From assembly GCA_030998015.1 (NCBI GenBank), contig JARWMV010000008.1:186001-250000 (forward strand): DNA of 64,000 nucleotides, written 5' to 3'. Positions 12,446 through 24,387 of this stretch are shown here, one piece after another. The DNA is from Ceratorhiza oryzae-sativae. Lineage: Eukaryota; Basidiomycota; Agaricomycetes; Cantharellales; Ceratobasidiaceae. The position numbers and the translations under genes are program-made. The notes under the pieces are model-generated. The model was not told the origin of the DNA, did no database searches, and saw only the letters and a list, made by a program, of their open reading frames with translations. Numbering within the stretch: position 1 is the stretch's first letter; every line of letters begins with the position of its first letter.

Positions 12446-13932
12446 GGGAGTAGTTTGGGCGGTGGGTGTTGGATGGTGGGCGGTGGAAGGTGGAGGGGGG
12501 GGGGTTGGCGGTGAGTGATGGGGTATTCGGCGGGCGTGTCCGCCCCAAGTTTTCCTTTCGTTTTTTTCATCTTTTTATTATTATTTAATTATCTTATTTT
12601 GTTTTCTTGTTTATTTTTTACATCTCTCTTTTTTCAATCCTGGTTCGAAGCTGCGGGGGGCAGGGCCGGGTGTGGACTGCTGCATCGGGTCATCGGGGTG
12701 GGCGGAGCTTACGAGCACTGGGGCGGGCTTTCGACGAGTCGAACAGAGACTGGATGGACGGCCGGGCGAGTTCGTTGATGCACCATACGGGCAGCAACAG
12801 CTCCGACATAAAGGTGTGGACCTAGGGTGCGGCCGTATTCGCCTAGAGGCCCGCATAGCTCAGCCTATCGCATCCGTGCGAGTGGCCCTCGAGTACCCAC
12901 CGTGTCGAGAAGCTGGCCCTGGTTACGCATTGGCGCGTCTGGCCTGAAATTGGGTCGACGGGAGTACTCTGGTATAGTTGGCCGAGTTGTTTGTATGCTC
13001 TATTCGCCTCGTTTTGATTCGTACATCGTCAGTCCCGGCTCTGATATGTAGTTTGCGGCCAGTGTATTGTTGTACAAGAACAGGTCTGGTTTCTTTTCGT
13101 TTTGTAAGTCTATAAAGTCTTGTTTTGTACTTCTGTGGAGATTCGTCTTGTACTTCTGTAACGGTTCGTTTTGTATTTCTTTCAAGGTTTGTTTTGTATT
13201 CATATAATAAAATTGACACCGGCTGGGCCGGTTTATCAAAGAGTTCTGCCAATCTAAATATTAGGCAAGCTTTCTTGATCCTTCCCTGTTATTCAAGATG
13301 CGCAACTATATATTCTCGGGAAATATAATGCTGATTCAAATCATTGAGCATATACGGAATTCAGGTCAAAGTGCTAGACATACCAATCATCGTAGATATG
13401 CACACTACAACGGGAACCTGGTCGTCCAAAACCTTTCCGCCATTCGCCTAGCGTCCATCCCGGGACGAGCTGAGACTCAAGCCTTTCAAAAACTAATGGA
13501 TATTGCCAGTAAACGATCAACTCAACCAACTATCTTCACAACATGTCGTCGCTTCCTCACAGAGTACGCATTTACGTCTTCCGTATCCGAATGCGACTCC
13601 AAAGGGCATCCGGAGGCGAGGCCGGGAACCGGGAGCATGTCGTTATATTCGTATTATTGATTACACTTGACGCACAAACAATATAACACTGTTCTAGGTT
13701 TTGCCCGTGTGATCAGCATCATTGTAGGCGTTGTGGACGTAGAGGCTGCACTTCTATATGATTATTACACGTGCGATTTCTGCCGGTCCGTGATGTACAG
13801 GGTTCAGCTAGTGAATAAAAACGAATCTGGTAACCTAAAGAATAATTCAAAAAGGAGAGAAAAAGAAAGAAAAAAATACATAAGTCAGCAACTCAGGACG
13901 TCACATGGGGCCAAAGCTGTAGGACTGCATGG
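12446..13932. other. Convergent region with a short tandem repeat, no gene supported
   Basis: Lies between the 3' ends of the membrane-protein gene and the F-box gene. Begins with a G-rich then T-rich stretch (likely 3' UTR), contains the 24-bp repeat listed separately, and small chance ORFs at 13298-13966. Confidence 0.4.
13091..13206. repeat. Imperfect 24-bp tandem repeat, about five copies
   Basis: Units share TCGTTTTGTA followed by a TTCT block and a variable spacer; start points are roughly 24 bases apart. Because 24 is divisible by three, minus-strand frames through it stay open and give an eight-residue repeat, which explains the ORFs seen there. Confidence 0.7.
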
Positions 13933-16554
13933 TCAGGACGGAGAGCTGGGAATACTGGTATCATAAAAGTCATCCCACTCGCGCCACCACTCTTCTCTGT
14001 CAAATTTGTCACTCCCATAATGGAAGTCTTCAAGCGGGTCGGTGATATTGTGCCTATGTAATCTCAGTAAGCCGAGAGCCATGGTAACTTGAATATGTCT
14101 GCACGCACATGTCTTGCATATGTTTTGTCATCTCCGTGGCGCTGCACCAAATGAAACCCCCTCTCCCGGCTATACAAATCCGACACACCACTCGTTTTCC
14201 AAGTGACCTCACGCTTTTCTGGCACTCTTCGTGTGGCAGAATGCGGACAAGTGGCCCAGGACCAGTAGTATCGTGTAGATTACGGAACGTGATGGGATGC
14301 TCGGTTACTCTGAGTTCGCAGACCTCGTCCCAGACTCTCCATTCCAAATCCTCCTCAAGGTAGTGAAGAATCTATCCATGATATGGATGAATTATCTCCT
14401 AACAGTCTGAACGCTGTTAAAACGTACTATTGAGCTCCATGTATAACCAACTTCACTAGGGCACCCAGTGCATGTGAAACGCGGCCCCATAGCCAGTAGC
14501 TCAAAGTGCGTTGCATCCGGCATATCCAGATGATTTAGCAACGCCCGGGCAATCGCTTGTGCATTTACATGGGGCTCAAAGAAATCCGGATCAATTGCTA
14601 AGTGCTGAGGTTCACGAGTGCGATATCCATGAAGACTTTGATACGTCTGGTCACCAAAGTTGAACGATGAAGGAATCAAGCCAGGATAAAACCAAGGAAA
14701 GGATGTCGACCGACGAGTAACGTTCCACTTGAAAATAGTATCGCCACGCAGGAGATACCGAGTATAATTCGAAAGTCCGGGCGTACTGATAGGGCTGCCC
14801 CGAACCTCGGTGCAATTTTAATGAAATAGCAGCTATATGCATTCATCAGACTCACTGTTAGCGGCACCTCGAGAGAAGCTTCATCCTCGACGTTGAATTT
14901 TCCGACGAGCTGCCTCTCCAGGTTGGACCTCCAAGTCGCGAGCAACTCCTCGACTCGTGGGCGGCCGGCGTCGAATAACCGATCCACATGTTCGGGAGTG
15001 AGTTCAACAAATTCAGTATTATCAAAGGCGTCCCAGCCAATGACAACTCCGAATCTCGGAAATGGATTTCGCAGACTGGCACAAGTTTCCTGAGGAGAGT
15101 ACGGAAAAGTTTCCAAAGGGCGGGCAAGGTCGATGCCGACCGCACTGAGAATGGATCTGAACGGGTGGGTGGTGCGTTCAAGATGAATAAACCGATCATA
15201 AACGTGTTGGACTCGAGCTCTAAGCTGTTGAGATTCTGCTTTTCCATTAAGATATTCCCGTTGTCGCTCAAGAACTTCGGAAAGCCAGGGTGCGACCTTA
15301 GCCCAGACTATACACGGGAAGTTAGGATATTCGTCCAGTCTGCGGCGTACGGCATACCATCTTCCTGTACCAACAACTCGTTGTCTATTGCGTGACTCCA
15401 GTTTTCGGCAACCAAACCATCGAAAATCATATCGTCGTCCGTCCACCCAAGCGCTCTTAAGCGCGCATAAATGCTAGAGACAAAAGTCAGCTGGTTGTGG
15501 AAGCAGGGTAAATGGACTTTCCTACATTCGACGTCTCTCACGCCGCACGCCCATCGGTTGTCTCGCGGAGGATATCTCTGCCGAGTCTAAAAAATGGTCG
15601 ATCCTGCGTGCGTCCTACAGAATCCTCAGAATTAAAAGTGTTCTTCCGCGGTCACGGGACTCACCCCTGAAGCTCTCGCAACGTCCTTTCGCCGTTCAAC
15701 AACCCAATTGAGGAGCCCTCGCTCATCTTGCTCGCGGATAAATTTCCACTGAGCTTCAAATAACGTTTCTACGGTGTCCATTAAGCAATAGGAACATCCT
15801 TCAGACCCTTCATCTGTGCTCTTCTTCTTCTTGCTTGGGTTAGAAGCTAGGAGGGTGTAAGTTAGCCCATTTTTAGGCAGATCGAATAATGTTCACTTTT
15901 GGAATACAAGACCAGACTCTCGTCTAACCCCACGGTCCGGTATTTCGAGACGCTGCTATGATCGATTAGCCTGCATGGGATGGCTTAGATGGTCGTGCAT
16001 ATCCGATTCAAGAGTGAACACTGCACCGAGATTGACGACAAGAAGCACACAGTCGAACGCGGAGATAAGGGTCAGGTCGAGCCGTCGCAGAACTACCGCA
16101 AAGCTGTTTAACCGTGAGAACGGACTTTCCCAGAATCAGTGTTGGCGACTCACGGTACAATATTTAGAAAATAGAAAAGCGGCATAGTAAGGCTCACTCA
16201 TGCCGTTCGGGCATGACGGAAGGCCAGGAACATTCCTCTCAGCACGCTTCCAGAATCTCTTGCAAGAATTTTGCAGGAGCATACTCCGAAAGAACTTGTT
16301 GGTGCGAGTCAACGATACCAGCTCGCCTGGTTGGAGGTGACAAACAATCTACAGCGGAATGAGATCCTCGACGCATGTGATTCTCGCAATCTCACCTCCA
16401 TGAACACTTCGGTTGGCAAATTCATGACATTTTTCAAACCTCCACGCGCGACACGGCGAGACGGTTTGTCCACAACTGGAGCATATGTTCGCGAGGATCG
16501 AAGTCGCTTTGTGCCAGGAGTTAGGGCCTCTTTTTGCTCGGGTGAGACGTCAGG
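13933..16554 (-). CDS. F-box protein with C-terminal zinc finger, about eleven exons
   Basis: F-box proteins bind SKP1 and present substrates to SCF ubiquitin ligases. Exons run 16554-16396, 16348-16154, 16103-16027, 15955-15897, 15846-15665, 15614-15526, 15473-15358, 15307-14856, 14805-14428, 14371-14109 and 14053-13933; all joins keep phase, with introns about 50-60 nt. The F-box reads NLPTEVFMEIVCHLQPGELV…LTRTNKFFRSMLL, preceded by a basic K/R-rich stretch and followed by SCKRFWKRAERNVPGLPSCP. Then come a CxxC pair (YCTLCG … RLCASC), RLRALGWTDDDM, and VWAKVAPWLSEVLERQRE, a layout typical of an expanded Agaricomycete family. The end has CRIC … H-x4-H (KHMQDMH), a C2H2-like finger. The first methionine was not found: the frame is closed upstream of about 16554 except through an acceptor (CATAG), so a 5' exon up to about 16.65 kb is missing from this model. 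Confidence 0.88.
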
Positions 16555-17060
16555 AGAGTCTATGAGAGTGTCTCAAAGGATCAAAAGTGCACTTGTGAGC
16601 CATCAGTAGAGTCGCACACACCAGCTTGCTCGCAGTGCGTTGCAGTACCTATACGAGCACGTGAGTTATGCAATGAGCGGGGTTCCCAGGGGCAAACTCA
16701 CGAGTGCAAGGTTCACTCGTGGCACTAGAACTGTAGCGAAGTGCTGAGACACAAATGAAGCTTGGTTCGCTATTCGTGTGCCTACCTTGTATATTTCCGC
16801 CTCATAGTTGGTAGAAGAAAGAGTGTGGCGTTCGTGGCACCAACCCAACCGGATTCAATTGCGGGTTCGCCCCTGAGCAGCCAAACAAAGATCGACGAAC
16901 CGTGTCATATTGAACATAGACCTCCGGGCTATGATGCCCGAACAAGTTGCCGTTGAACGAGAGATATTATTTCATACCGTAGGTGACACCGACAATTTTG
17001 AAAATTTAAGATATAAAAATGGTCGCGAAATAGCAACGTATTATCAAGACGGATCCATGC
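16555..17060. other. Upstream region of the F-box gene
   Basis: Should contain the missing first exon and promoter of the minus-strand F-box gene (an ATG at 16603 is a candidate, but its joins are unclear) and the 3' UTR of the SNG1-like gene. Nothing else seen. Confidence 0.4.
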
Positions 17061-18986
17061 CTAAACGGTGCTCATTGGAGCGCCACCCTTCTCATGCATC
17101 GCCTTCTCATGTGCTCTCACATCGCGTCGCCTCATAACAATCGTGAAAAGCGGGATCGTCACCATGCTGAGTGCGCACCAGCCCAACATCACTCCAGCAT
17201 TCAGGCCGAGGTGGTTCTTCGTATCGAATAAAATTGTTCGAACCGCTTGTACGTTGTTACTATAAATATGGTTAATCAATACTTGGATTAACAAATCCCA
17301 AAATAGCGTCAACTCACAAGACCGGGAATGCATGGCCATACTCGTAGAACCAGGGCAACAGATCAAATGGCATCGTCGCCACAGATACATTGGAGATGAT
17401 CAGGGGGATCAGGAAGAATGCCATGAACCGCGGCGTCAGTATCGTCACCATCGCCTCAGTCGCCAGTCCCAGCGCCCCCATACCCATGTACGTATACGCA
17501 AAGTACAGGAAGAACCCGCCACCGTACGTGTATTTCGACCCAAACGGGCGTCGAAAGGCAGAGATACCATGGCGAAGGCAAGTGAAAGAGGAAGGTATAA
17601 TGCAAGGGGGCCGAGAACGCGGAGGTAAAGGTAGGAGCGAAGATTGAGGAAAGGGCCAATAACGCCACGAGCGGCGTCATTCGCCATCGTCTGATAGAAT
17701 AGCTCAGCGCATATAGGCGCTCAATGAAAGGCGTAGGACGTACTACGATGAATGCAAAGATACAGAGATAAATCTGTCCAACGAGCATAATCGCGGTCGC
17801 AACTGGGGCACTAAATAATCGAAGCTAGGTCAACGCTCGCACTATCGCGGCCCACTTTCTTCAGCTCACGTGTATGGCCGGAGGTTCTGGGTTGTCCACC
17901 ATGCTCCGTTGGTGACTGTCTGAGGCGCAGATACCAGGGCCTGGAGTGCAGTAGAATTACCAGATACAGAGGTCAAGTATGCGGAAGCCGACTTGGAGTT
18001 GTAGTCCTGCAGGATCTGGACGTCAAGCTAGAGGTCAGGTTTCAAACCATGATCCCGTCAGCAGATACCCACCTGAGTCAGAGCGGCAGTAGTCAGCGGG
18101 TTCACATATGTGCCCGTAGCCTGCTCGTTTCGGGCCTGAGCATAGTAGAATGTGATTGCGGAGCTCGGGCTGTACGAGGAGTCACCCGAAGCACGTGCGG
18201 CGACAAGCTTTGCAGTAGCACCAGGGTTGACTGTAGCATTGTTTATTACCAAAATCCGGTAAAATATGAGCAAACTGAACCTACCGACTACAGCACCCCA
18301 CGCTTGTTCGTCCACAATCGCTGCACCGACATCTTCGATTTGGTCAGCGTCAATCTGTATCCAGCCAAGATGTTGCTTTGTACCGCTCTGGGCATACACC
18401 TATTAGCTTTTGCATCATCCGACGACAACTATGTGGATTATACCCGAGTAGTCGCAAGCAGACCCTGAACTACAGCCCGACCGAGTTCGGCTCCGTCTCG
18501 GTCTATCACCCAGGCCTTGAGAGATGGTGCATGAGAAGGAGTCCGTGTGAGTGAGCCCCTGCAATCGGATGTATCAGAGTCGAAACAGGTCTAAGCCCGT
18601 GACAACTACTCACCAGTAGACAGGCAAGCATATCCACATCATGACGACAGTGAGAACAAGCGTCATTCCCATAATCTTGACGTATATACTTCGTAAATGG
18701 GCGATTTTCGGATCGAACACTGTCATTCGTTTCAGCAAGAGCCATATATTCGTTATGGGGGGATGGGCTAACCATCGTGGGCAAACTTCTCCAGCTCAGG
18801 TGATCTCGCTTCAGCGCCTTGAGCCGGTCGCAAAACGTCGGCGTTCTCTGCTTGATATTCTGTTTGTTTTTCAACGGTCGTATCGTACGATACCATAGTA
18901 TCTGTTTGGGGAAATAATGCGTTCGGCCGTGATGGGTTCAGCGGTGCATTACGGAGGGTTGAGCGGGGCGATTGAACATCAGACAT
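17061..18986 (-). CDS. SNG1-like membrane protein (DUF3533), nine exons, with a one-base frame break
   Basis: The SNG1/DUF3533 family are fungal membrane proteins linked in yeast to nitrosoguanidine resistance; most act in the plasma membrane. Exons: 18986-18773, 18719-18614, 18558-18444, 18399-18285, 18230-18073, 18027-17870, 17810-17744, 17690-17318 and 17259-17061. Family marks in order: first membrane helix IYVKIMGMTLVLTVVMMW ending VYWGSL; the extracellular loop with WVIDRDGAELGRAVVQGL and SSAITFYYAQARNEQATGTY; second helix AIMLVGQIYLCIFAFIV; TMANDAARG; FFLYFAYTYMGMGALG; MPFDLLPWFYEYGHAFP; and QAVRTILFDTKNHLGLNAG. In exon 8 the frame breaks near 17557-17559: one base is missing between VSL and FRRPFGSKYTYGGG. 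Everything else is intact, so this is either a recent pseudogene or a sequencing error. The start at 18986 is the first ATG of the open exon; an ATG at 18893 is an alternative. Confidence 0.9.
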
Positions 18987-20513
18987 GTATTGCAAGTCCT
19001 CGGAGGGTGCGTGGTAACTAGATCGGGTCCGAGCGGAGAGGTTTTGTAGGCGAAGGCCGCAAGACCTGCGGGCTTGCATCGGGGGCTGAAGGTACAAATA
19101 GTTGAGGCTCCCGAGGTGCGAATATACAGCCGCGCGCCATCAATGAGTAATTGAATGAGAGTATACGCATTACGTGGGACCCGATTCGTGGTCGATGTCC
19201 AAGTCATGGATGGTTATTAACAGCAGCCGTTCGGCTGCGACCTCGAGCCAATCCCTGTAGGTGTGATTTTCAGGATTTCATTGAAGCAGCTGAAATCCCT
19301 GGGCTATCAATTATATTGTGAACGTCAAAGAGGTTAGAGGTGGCGGGGTCATGGTGGTACAGCTCAAGGATGGAGCTCGGTGGCGCATGTTGATGCAAGC
19401 CATGCAGTATTACGTCAGCCCACCCCACCAATGCTTCGGTCGTAATGTGCTTCCCCGTTCATGGTACGGATGGATGTTGCCTCTATATGCCCATATGATG
19501 CTAATATTATTACAATTTATTTCTTCACATAATTCTCTCTCGCGATGAAGAGGCTCAGGAATGATGCGTAATGGGGTCGGCTGTAAGGGAGCTAGCGGAC
19601 GCGCCCTTCATGGGCAGAACATACAGCGGTCTCAACGTGACCACACATATATGTCTTGATATCAAATGCACTCGATCTCATTTGTCCATTGTGTGGACTG
19701 TCCACTACGTGCTACCAAACGTGAAACCCGCGTGTATCCTAAGTAGTGGACCAAAAGATATTGATAAATTCCTGAGGTAAAATGGAGGATATTAGAGGAC
19801 GACAGGAAGTCTTTCGACCGGGGAGTAGAGCATGAGATGCGTTGCTGCTGAAGCTCATTCGAATTTCTACCATGTTCCATGGTCAACGCTTATTCAAACG
19901 CACGGGCATAAGCACATAATAAATGGCAGACATCTTCATATTGCTAGACCGTGATGAGTTCGGTCCACCCAAAGCAATGGGCAATGAAAATACCTCGGCT
20001 ACCTGCTGGCCCAGGTTCTAGAGAATAGGATGATTCTGGTGCCCTTTAGGATCCAAGTTACACTGTCGTGCTCTAACTTGTAGGTGCAATGCCAACTAAG
20101 AAAGGTGCACAAATCTCAGTCACTTGCATTCGTCATGACCCTGAATGTCGATCAAATAACCGAAAGAAGTACCAGCTGATGTGGCTGCGCAAGCCAACTG
20201 CTTGGAATCAACCCTGGGATTACACAACACTTGTCCAGTTTCGTGCACTCGACCATCACCGCCTCGGTCTATCATGTTCACCACGTATAAATCCACAACA
20301 AAAAACCAAACATCTGCCAATATCAAATCGTCGGAGACCCAATGGACATCGGATGCTGGCCATACAGCTCAATCGACGTATGCGATGCGCTTGTGCCACT
20401 AGATATACTGCTGGGCGGGAGTGGTCGCATCCCCCATTTCTGGGTTTGTCTACCACAGTCGATAGAGAGCTCTGCTGCTGAGATACATACCACCGCAACT
20501 TGCGTCGTACACC
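18987..20513. other. Intergenic region, no gene supported
   Basis: Between the divergent SNG1-like gene (minus) and the 264-aa gene (plus). Only short unsupported ORFs (for example 20089-20481) with no coding character. Should hold both promoters. Confidence 0.4.
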
Positions 20514-21359
20514 ATGTCTATTATACTCACCGCTCACGTCTCAGCCAACAAAACCGCCACCGCCACGGTCGTCTCATCCGTGGCTCCTAAGCCTTGCGCA
20601 CCACATATGCTCGCTCGTCAGCTTCCGCTTTCCGCGTCTGAGCTCAGCTACGTGCTGCTAGCTGCGTTCCCGATCCCGACAGAAGATGTGCGATACCTGT
20701 GCTCACTCGTCCTCGAGTCCACTTATCACTATTTGGTCGGCGACCGGTCCAAGTATTTTCGTAGCTACTGTCGTCGCCCGCAGCCTGAAGAAATGTGGGT
20801 GTGGGACGAGGACATATTTAGGATCGCAGGACCGAAAGAGTGCCCGCTTGTGATTCAGCTGGCGGCGCATCAAGGAGTGAACCTCAAAGATGCGCGAGTC
20901 GTGAAGGGAATCTCGGTAGGAGGGGAGATAGAAGCGATGTACCACGACATCGTGTACAAGGTTGTGGAGTGGGTGCTGGAACGCTGGGTAAGTCGTAAAG
21001 CATCGGCACGGAAAGCAAGACACTAACTTATATTAAAGCCCGATCGAGAGCAAGTGGTGCGGATTCTGAGCAGGACACTGCAGCGTGCCTTGTACAACCT
21101 GCACCGGGCGGAGACACCCGACCTGCAGTACGAAACAGCAATGACGGCACGTGCACTGGGGATCAAGTACAACACAAACCCGACGCTGTGGAGACATAAC
21201 AAGGGGATGGAGGACGTGATAGCGCCATACCGACCGGGAATAGTGGAGAGGGCGAGGAACCGAGTGAGGCGAGCGAACAAGGCAAGGAAGGAAGATAAGG
21301 CCCGGCGGCGACTGGAGAAGATACTAGCGCCACCAAAGCGTAAAGGCAGGCGTTACTGA
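20514..21359 (+). CDS. Unknown protein, two exons, 264 aa
   Basis: Exon 1 (20514-20987) and exon 2 (21039-21359) are separated by a 51-nt intron with GTAAGT donor, CTAAC branch point and AAAG acceptor; the frame is kept. The N-terminal half is mixed alpha/beta (LPLSASELSYVLLAAFPIP, WDEDIFRIAGPKECPLVIQL); the middle has a helix EAMYHDIVYKVVEWVLERW; the C-terminus is strongly basic (ARNRVRRANKARKEDKARRR … KRKGRRY), suggesting nucleic-acid binding or nuclear entry. No family is recognised. The whole frame is clean, without low complexity until the tail. Confidence 0.8.
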
Positions 21360-22142
21360 AGGGAAGGAAGGGATAGGAGGGGAAGGTAGAGATCGGTTTG
21401 ATCATGGTCACTTTTTTTGAGTTTAATTCTGGGGGTTTCGGCTCTGTCTGTTTTAGTCAGCTCTCTCGTCCCACGCTCCTTTTCGCCTTGGAATTAGGTT
21501 TCGGTCACGGTCCTTGTGACACCACACTCTTTTTGGCTTGACCCCCTACAAATCGGTGAATCATTACAGATTTTTGAACCCATGTTGAATATCTCTCTGT
21601 TTCTGCCTTTTTGCTCGGACATACATTTGTTCATTTAAGTGTTGGTATTACTAATAGTATTTCTGGTTTGCTATATGCTGGAACAATGATTTGAGGAATG
21701 CTTCATCTACACTATTGGTCTCATTTTCATCAAGTGCAATTCTCACCCCAGACAAGGGTGAATGATGAAGAAAGTGGATACTGGGGACGAATATATTCAG
21801 GCCATCGTTATCCATGTGAATGCATGCATTAGATTCGGGCTACACGATTCAGGTAAACTGAAACCCGCTAGCTTTAGGAGCGTGATTAGAATAAAGAAGG
21901 GAGAACCTCAGAATAGAGTATATCCGGGTTCACTGAAAGCCAGTAAAACCCCCTTTGCATGCTGGATGATCTACAGCATAAGACATCCTGTGAGAGCTTT
22001 GTGAAACTATCGCAGCGATGATCATGTGGTATTTGTCCCTGCAATTCAACATGATTGAGACCTTACCTGTGCTTTCCATACACCAGACCATTAAACCCAC
22101 CACAGGGACATGAATTCATAAGTAGAAATTGACAAATAAATG
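21360..22142. other. 3' flank and spacer up to the MITE
   Basis: T-rich 3' UTR-like sequence, then no coding signal. One chance ORF at 21762-22004. Confidence 0.4.
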
Positions 22143-22820
22143 TACACTGGGTGACAAAAGTCTTGCAGCACTTGTGTTATGGCTCTGGGCAGTCAGGAGT
22201 GAAGGCAAAGCACAACCTTTTGTATGACATATGTAGGGTACTGTCTAATACATATATTTCAACACTTTGTGAGCATCTGGAGTGCATACACAGTGCATGA
22301 GGGGAGATGTGGCACAGGGGTGGTTTTTAAGGTCATTGTTCCAGGCATCCCCAAGCTTAGCTGTAGTAGTAGGCATGATAGTGCTGAGCTTTGAGATTTC
22401 AATGAGTATCTGAGCTTTTGTGTGCATGCCCCCGTTATTGAGCAATGGTGGCCCAAAGTTGGCAATTTTGGTGCCTTTTGGCCAAAAACACCCAAAAACA
22501 GTACTTTCAGTTGCCCATATCTCTGCAATGGTGGCACACACACAAAAGCCCAGATGCCTGTTGCAGTTGCAAGGCTCAGCACTATAATACCTACTACTAC
22601 AGCTAAGCTCAGGGACACCTGGAACAATGACATTAAAAACCACCCCTGTGCCACATCTCCCCTCATGCCCTGTGTATGCACTCCAGATTCTCACAAAGTG
22701 TTGCAGTATATGTATTAGACGGTACCCTACATATGTCATACAAAAAGTTGTGCTTTGCCTTTGCTCCTGACTGCCCAGAGCTGTAACACAAGTGCTGCAA
22801 GACTTTTGTCACCCAGTGTA
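22143..22820. mobile_element. Palindromic MITE (674 bp) with TA target duplication
   Basis: The element spans 22145-22818, flanked by TA on both sides. It begins CACTGGGTGACAAAAGTCTT and ends with the inverse complement, and the two halves match as an inverted repeat over nearly their full length (for example TGCAGCACTTGTGTTA at 22175 and TAACACAAGTGCTGCA at 22785). TA duplication plus a GTGACAAAAG terminus is what Tc1/mariner-type elements show; there is no transposase frame inside. Short ORFs on both strands are mirror images of each other. Confidence 0.88.
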
Positions 22821-23635
22821 AGTGATGCAACAGGTATAAACAAAGCCATATAAAACCTCGGAAACCAAAAGATATATTTTAGCTGTAGTCAAGAAAACAC
22901 CAAGACTCAGCAGTAAGACAGCAACGAGATAGTGAAGAAGGAAAGATACAACACGAAAACTTCTAAGAGCTAACAAATTAAAACCCGGAGAAAGGGGCAG
23001 AAACACGAGGAGAACAGACCGAGACGGGGGAAAAATTTGAGGACCAAAATATAACAACGGGAAAGCTAGGTAGAGCTAAAGGAGAGAGTGCCGAAACAAA
23101 TGTAACGAAGTCAGGAAAGAAGAAAGCAGCTCATAATGGTGTTATGCGCACCTCGATTTATTATGGCATAGCCGTGAGAGTGTGTGTCCGTAGCCCATGG
23201 CTTTGAACCTCGTAATTGGTATGAGGATAGGTGACGTTGGCCAATTGATTGCTGGCGAGCGGCGAGGATGACAACAGGGACAAGGAAGTAAACAACGAGA
23301 ACGATGGACGCTAAACGGGCTAAGGAGATCTTTTGTTTTACCTGAGCAGACGGGGAATCCGGTCACCAGGCCTTCTGATCCCCAGCATCGTCGTCCCCAA
23401 GCGATATCGACCGCCCCTCGCGCAGACTGGGGCAAGCAAAATGCGTGAGTGGCCCTGGGCGATTGATTCCACCGGAATGCACATACGGGTTCACATCTGG
23501 AGCTGGGTGACCGTGGCGTATGCTCGAGTTGGATGGGATATGGGGGGGAGGGGTATGCTGTTAACATGAAATCGTCTCGTCGATGTCGATGCTATTTGCA
23601 GAGTCCCCTTGCCGTCCTACGCCTCGCCGGTTCCT
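22821..23635. other. Spacer, no gene supported
   Basis: AT-rich then GC-richer sequence. A minus-strand ORF at 23142-23567 is Cys/Pro/Ser-rich and looks like chance. Confidence 0.35.
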
Positions 23636-24387
23636 TCATCTCGCCTTCGCCCTCTTCTTTCCTTTCCGTCTATCCCTGCTAGTTTTCGCCCCCAACAACT
23701 CCTTCAACTCCGGCTTTCTGGCGGCCTTGAGACAGGGGTGAACGGGCGCCAGGGCTTTTTTTTTAACGACCGTTTTCCATCCCCCTCCGTCGCTTTCGAT
23801 AGACACGGAGCCCAGAGACTCCGGGGCAGGAGAGAAAGGGAAGTTGACTGCCAGAGGCAAGTCCCTGCCACCATTTGATAGTGGAACAATCGCGGAGTAT
23901 ACGGCCGAATCGGATGAGGATGCATCGCTCGGAATCGTAGACAGTGCAGCGAGGGGCAACAGTCTGGCCTGCTCAAGGCCTGGGGATGCTGTGAAGTTTG
24001 CCAAGCCGACGGTCGAACGGAAATGGTTTGTCCCGCCCGAGCCATTGGAATTCGATGCAATGTTGCCCCGGCTGGGTCTCGTTGCGCCACCCATATCCTT
24101 GGACCATAACCCGCCGTCGTCGGCCAAGGGAATACTTGCTGCATTGGCTGTGGCGACCTCGGGTTCGGCAACCGACCCCCCCTTCCATTTTCTGTTTTTC
24201 CGCTTCATCGGGTGGGGCTTCGAGTTGATATCCCGAGGGGTGATCTTGGGGACAGCGGATGAGGCGGCAGGGGGGTCAGATTTCTGGAGAGGGCTGGGAG
24301 AGGCATGTAGAATGATGTCAGATGAGGGATAGATGAAGTCAGGGGGAGCCTCTCGGAACCAGATACACTGTCCTGGAAATCAGGCTG
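23636..24387 (-). CDS. 3' part of an unknown Ser/Ala-rich protein with basic tail
   Basis: An open frame runs from about 24387 (after a possible TTTCCAG acceptor) to a TGA at 23636. It begins WFREAPPDFIYPSSD, goes through a Ser/Ala/Gly-rich middle and ends in DGGGWKTVVKKKALAPV … KELLGAKTSRDRRKGKKRAK. The tail is a likely nuclear or nucleic-acid binding segment. The family is not recognised. There is no start codon before the first residues, so it is an internal-to-terminal exon or a truncated gene; a Met at 24208 is internal to the coding pattern. Upstream exons were not identified. Confidence 0.5.

Noticed and set aside
15308..15446. Frame break in the F-box gene at the WTNI…TSR segment
   Set aside because: A 50-nt intron with GTATGC donor, CTAAC branch point and TATAG acceptor removes it and restores the family pattern VWAKVAPWL.
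22245..22739. Facing ORFs on both strands with similar peptides
   Set aside because: They are mirror images produced by the palindromic MITE.
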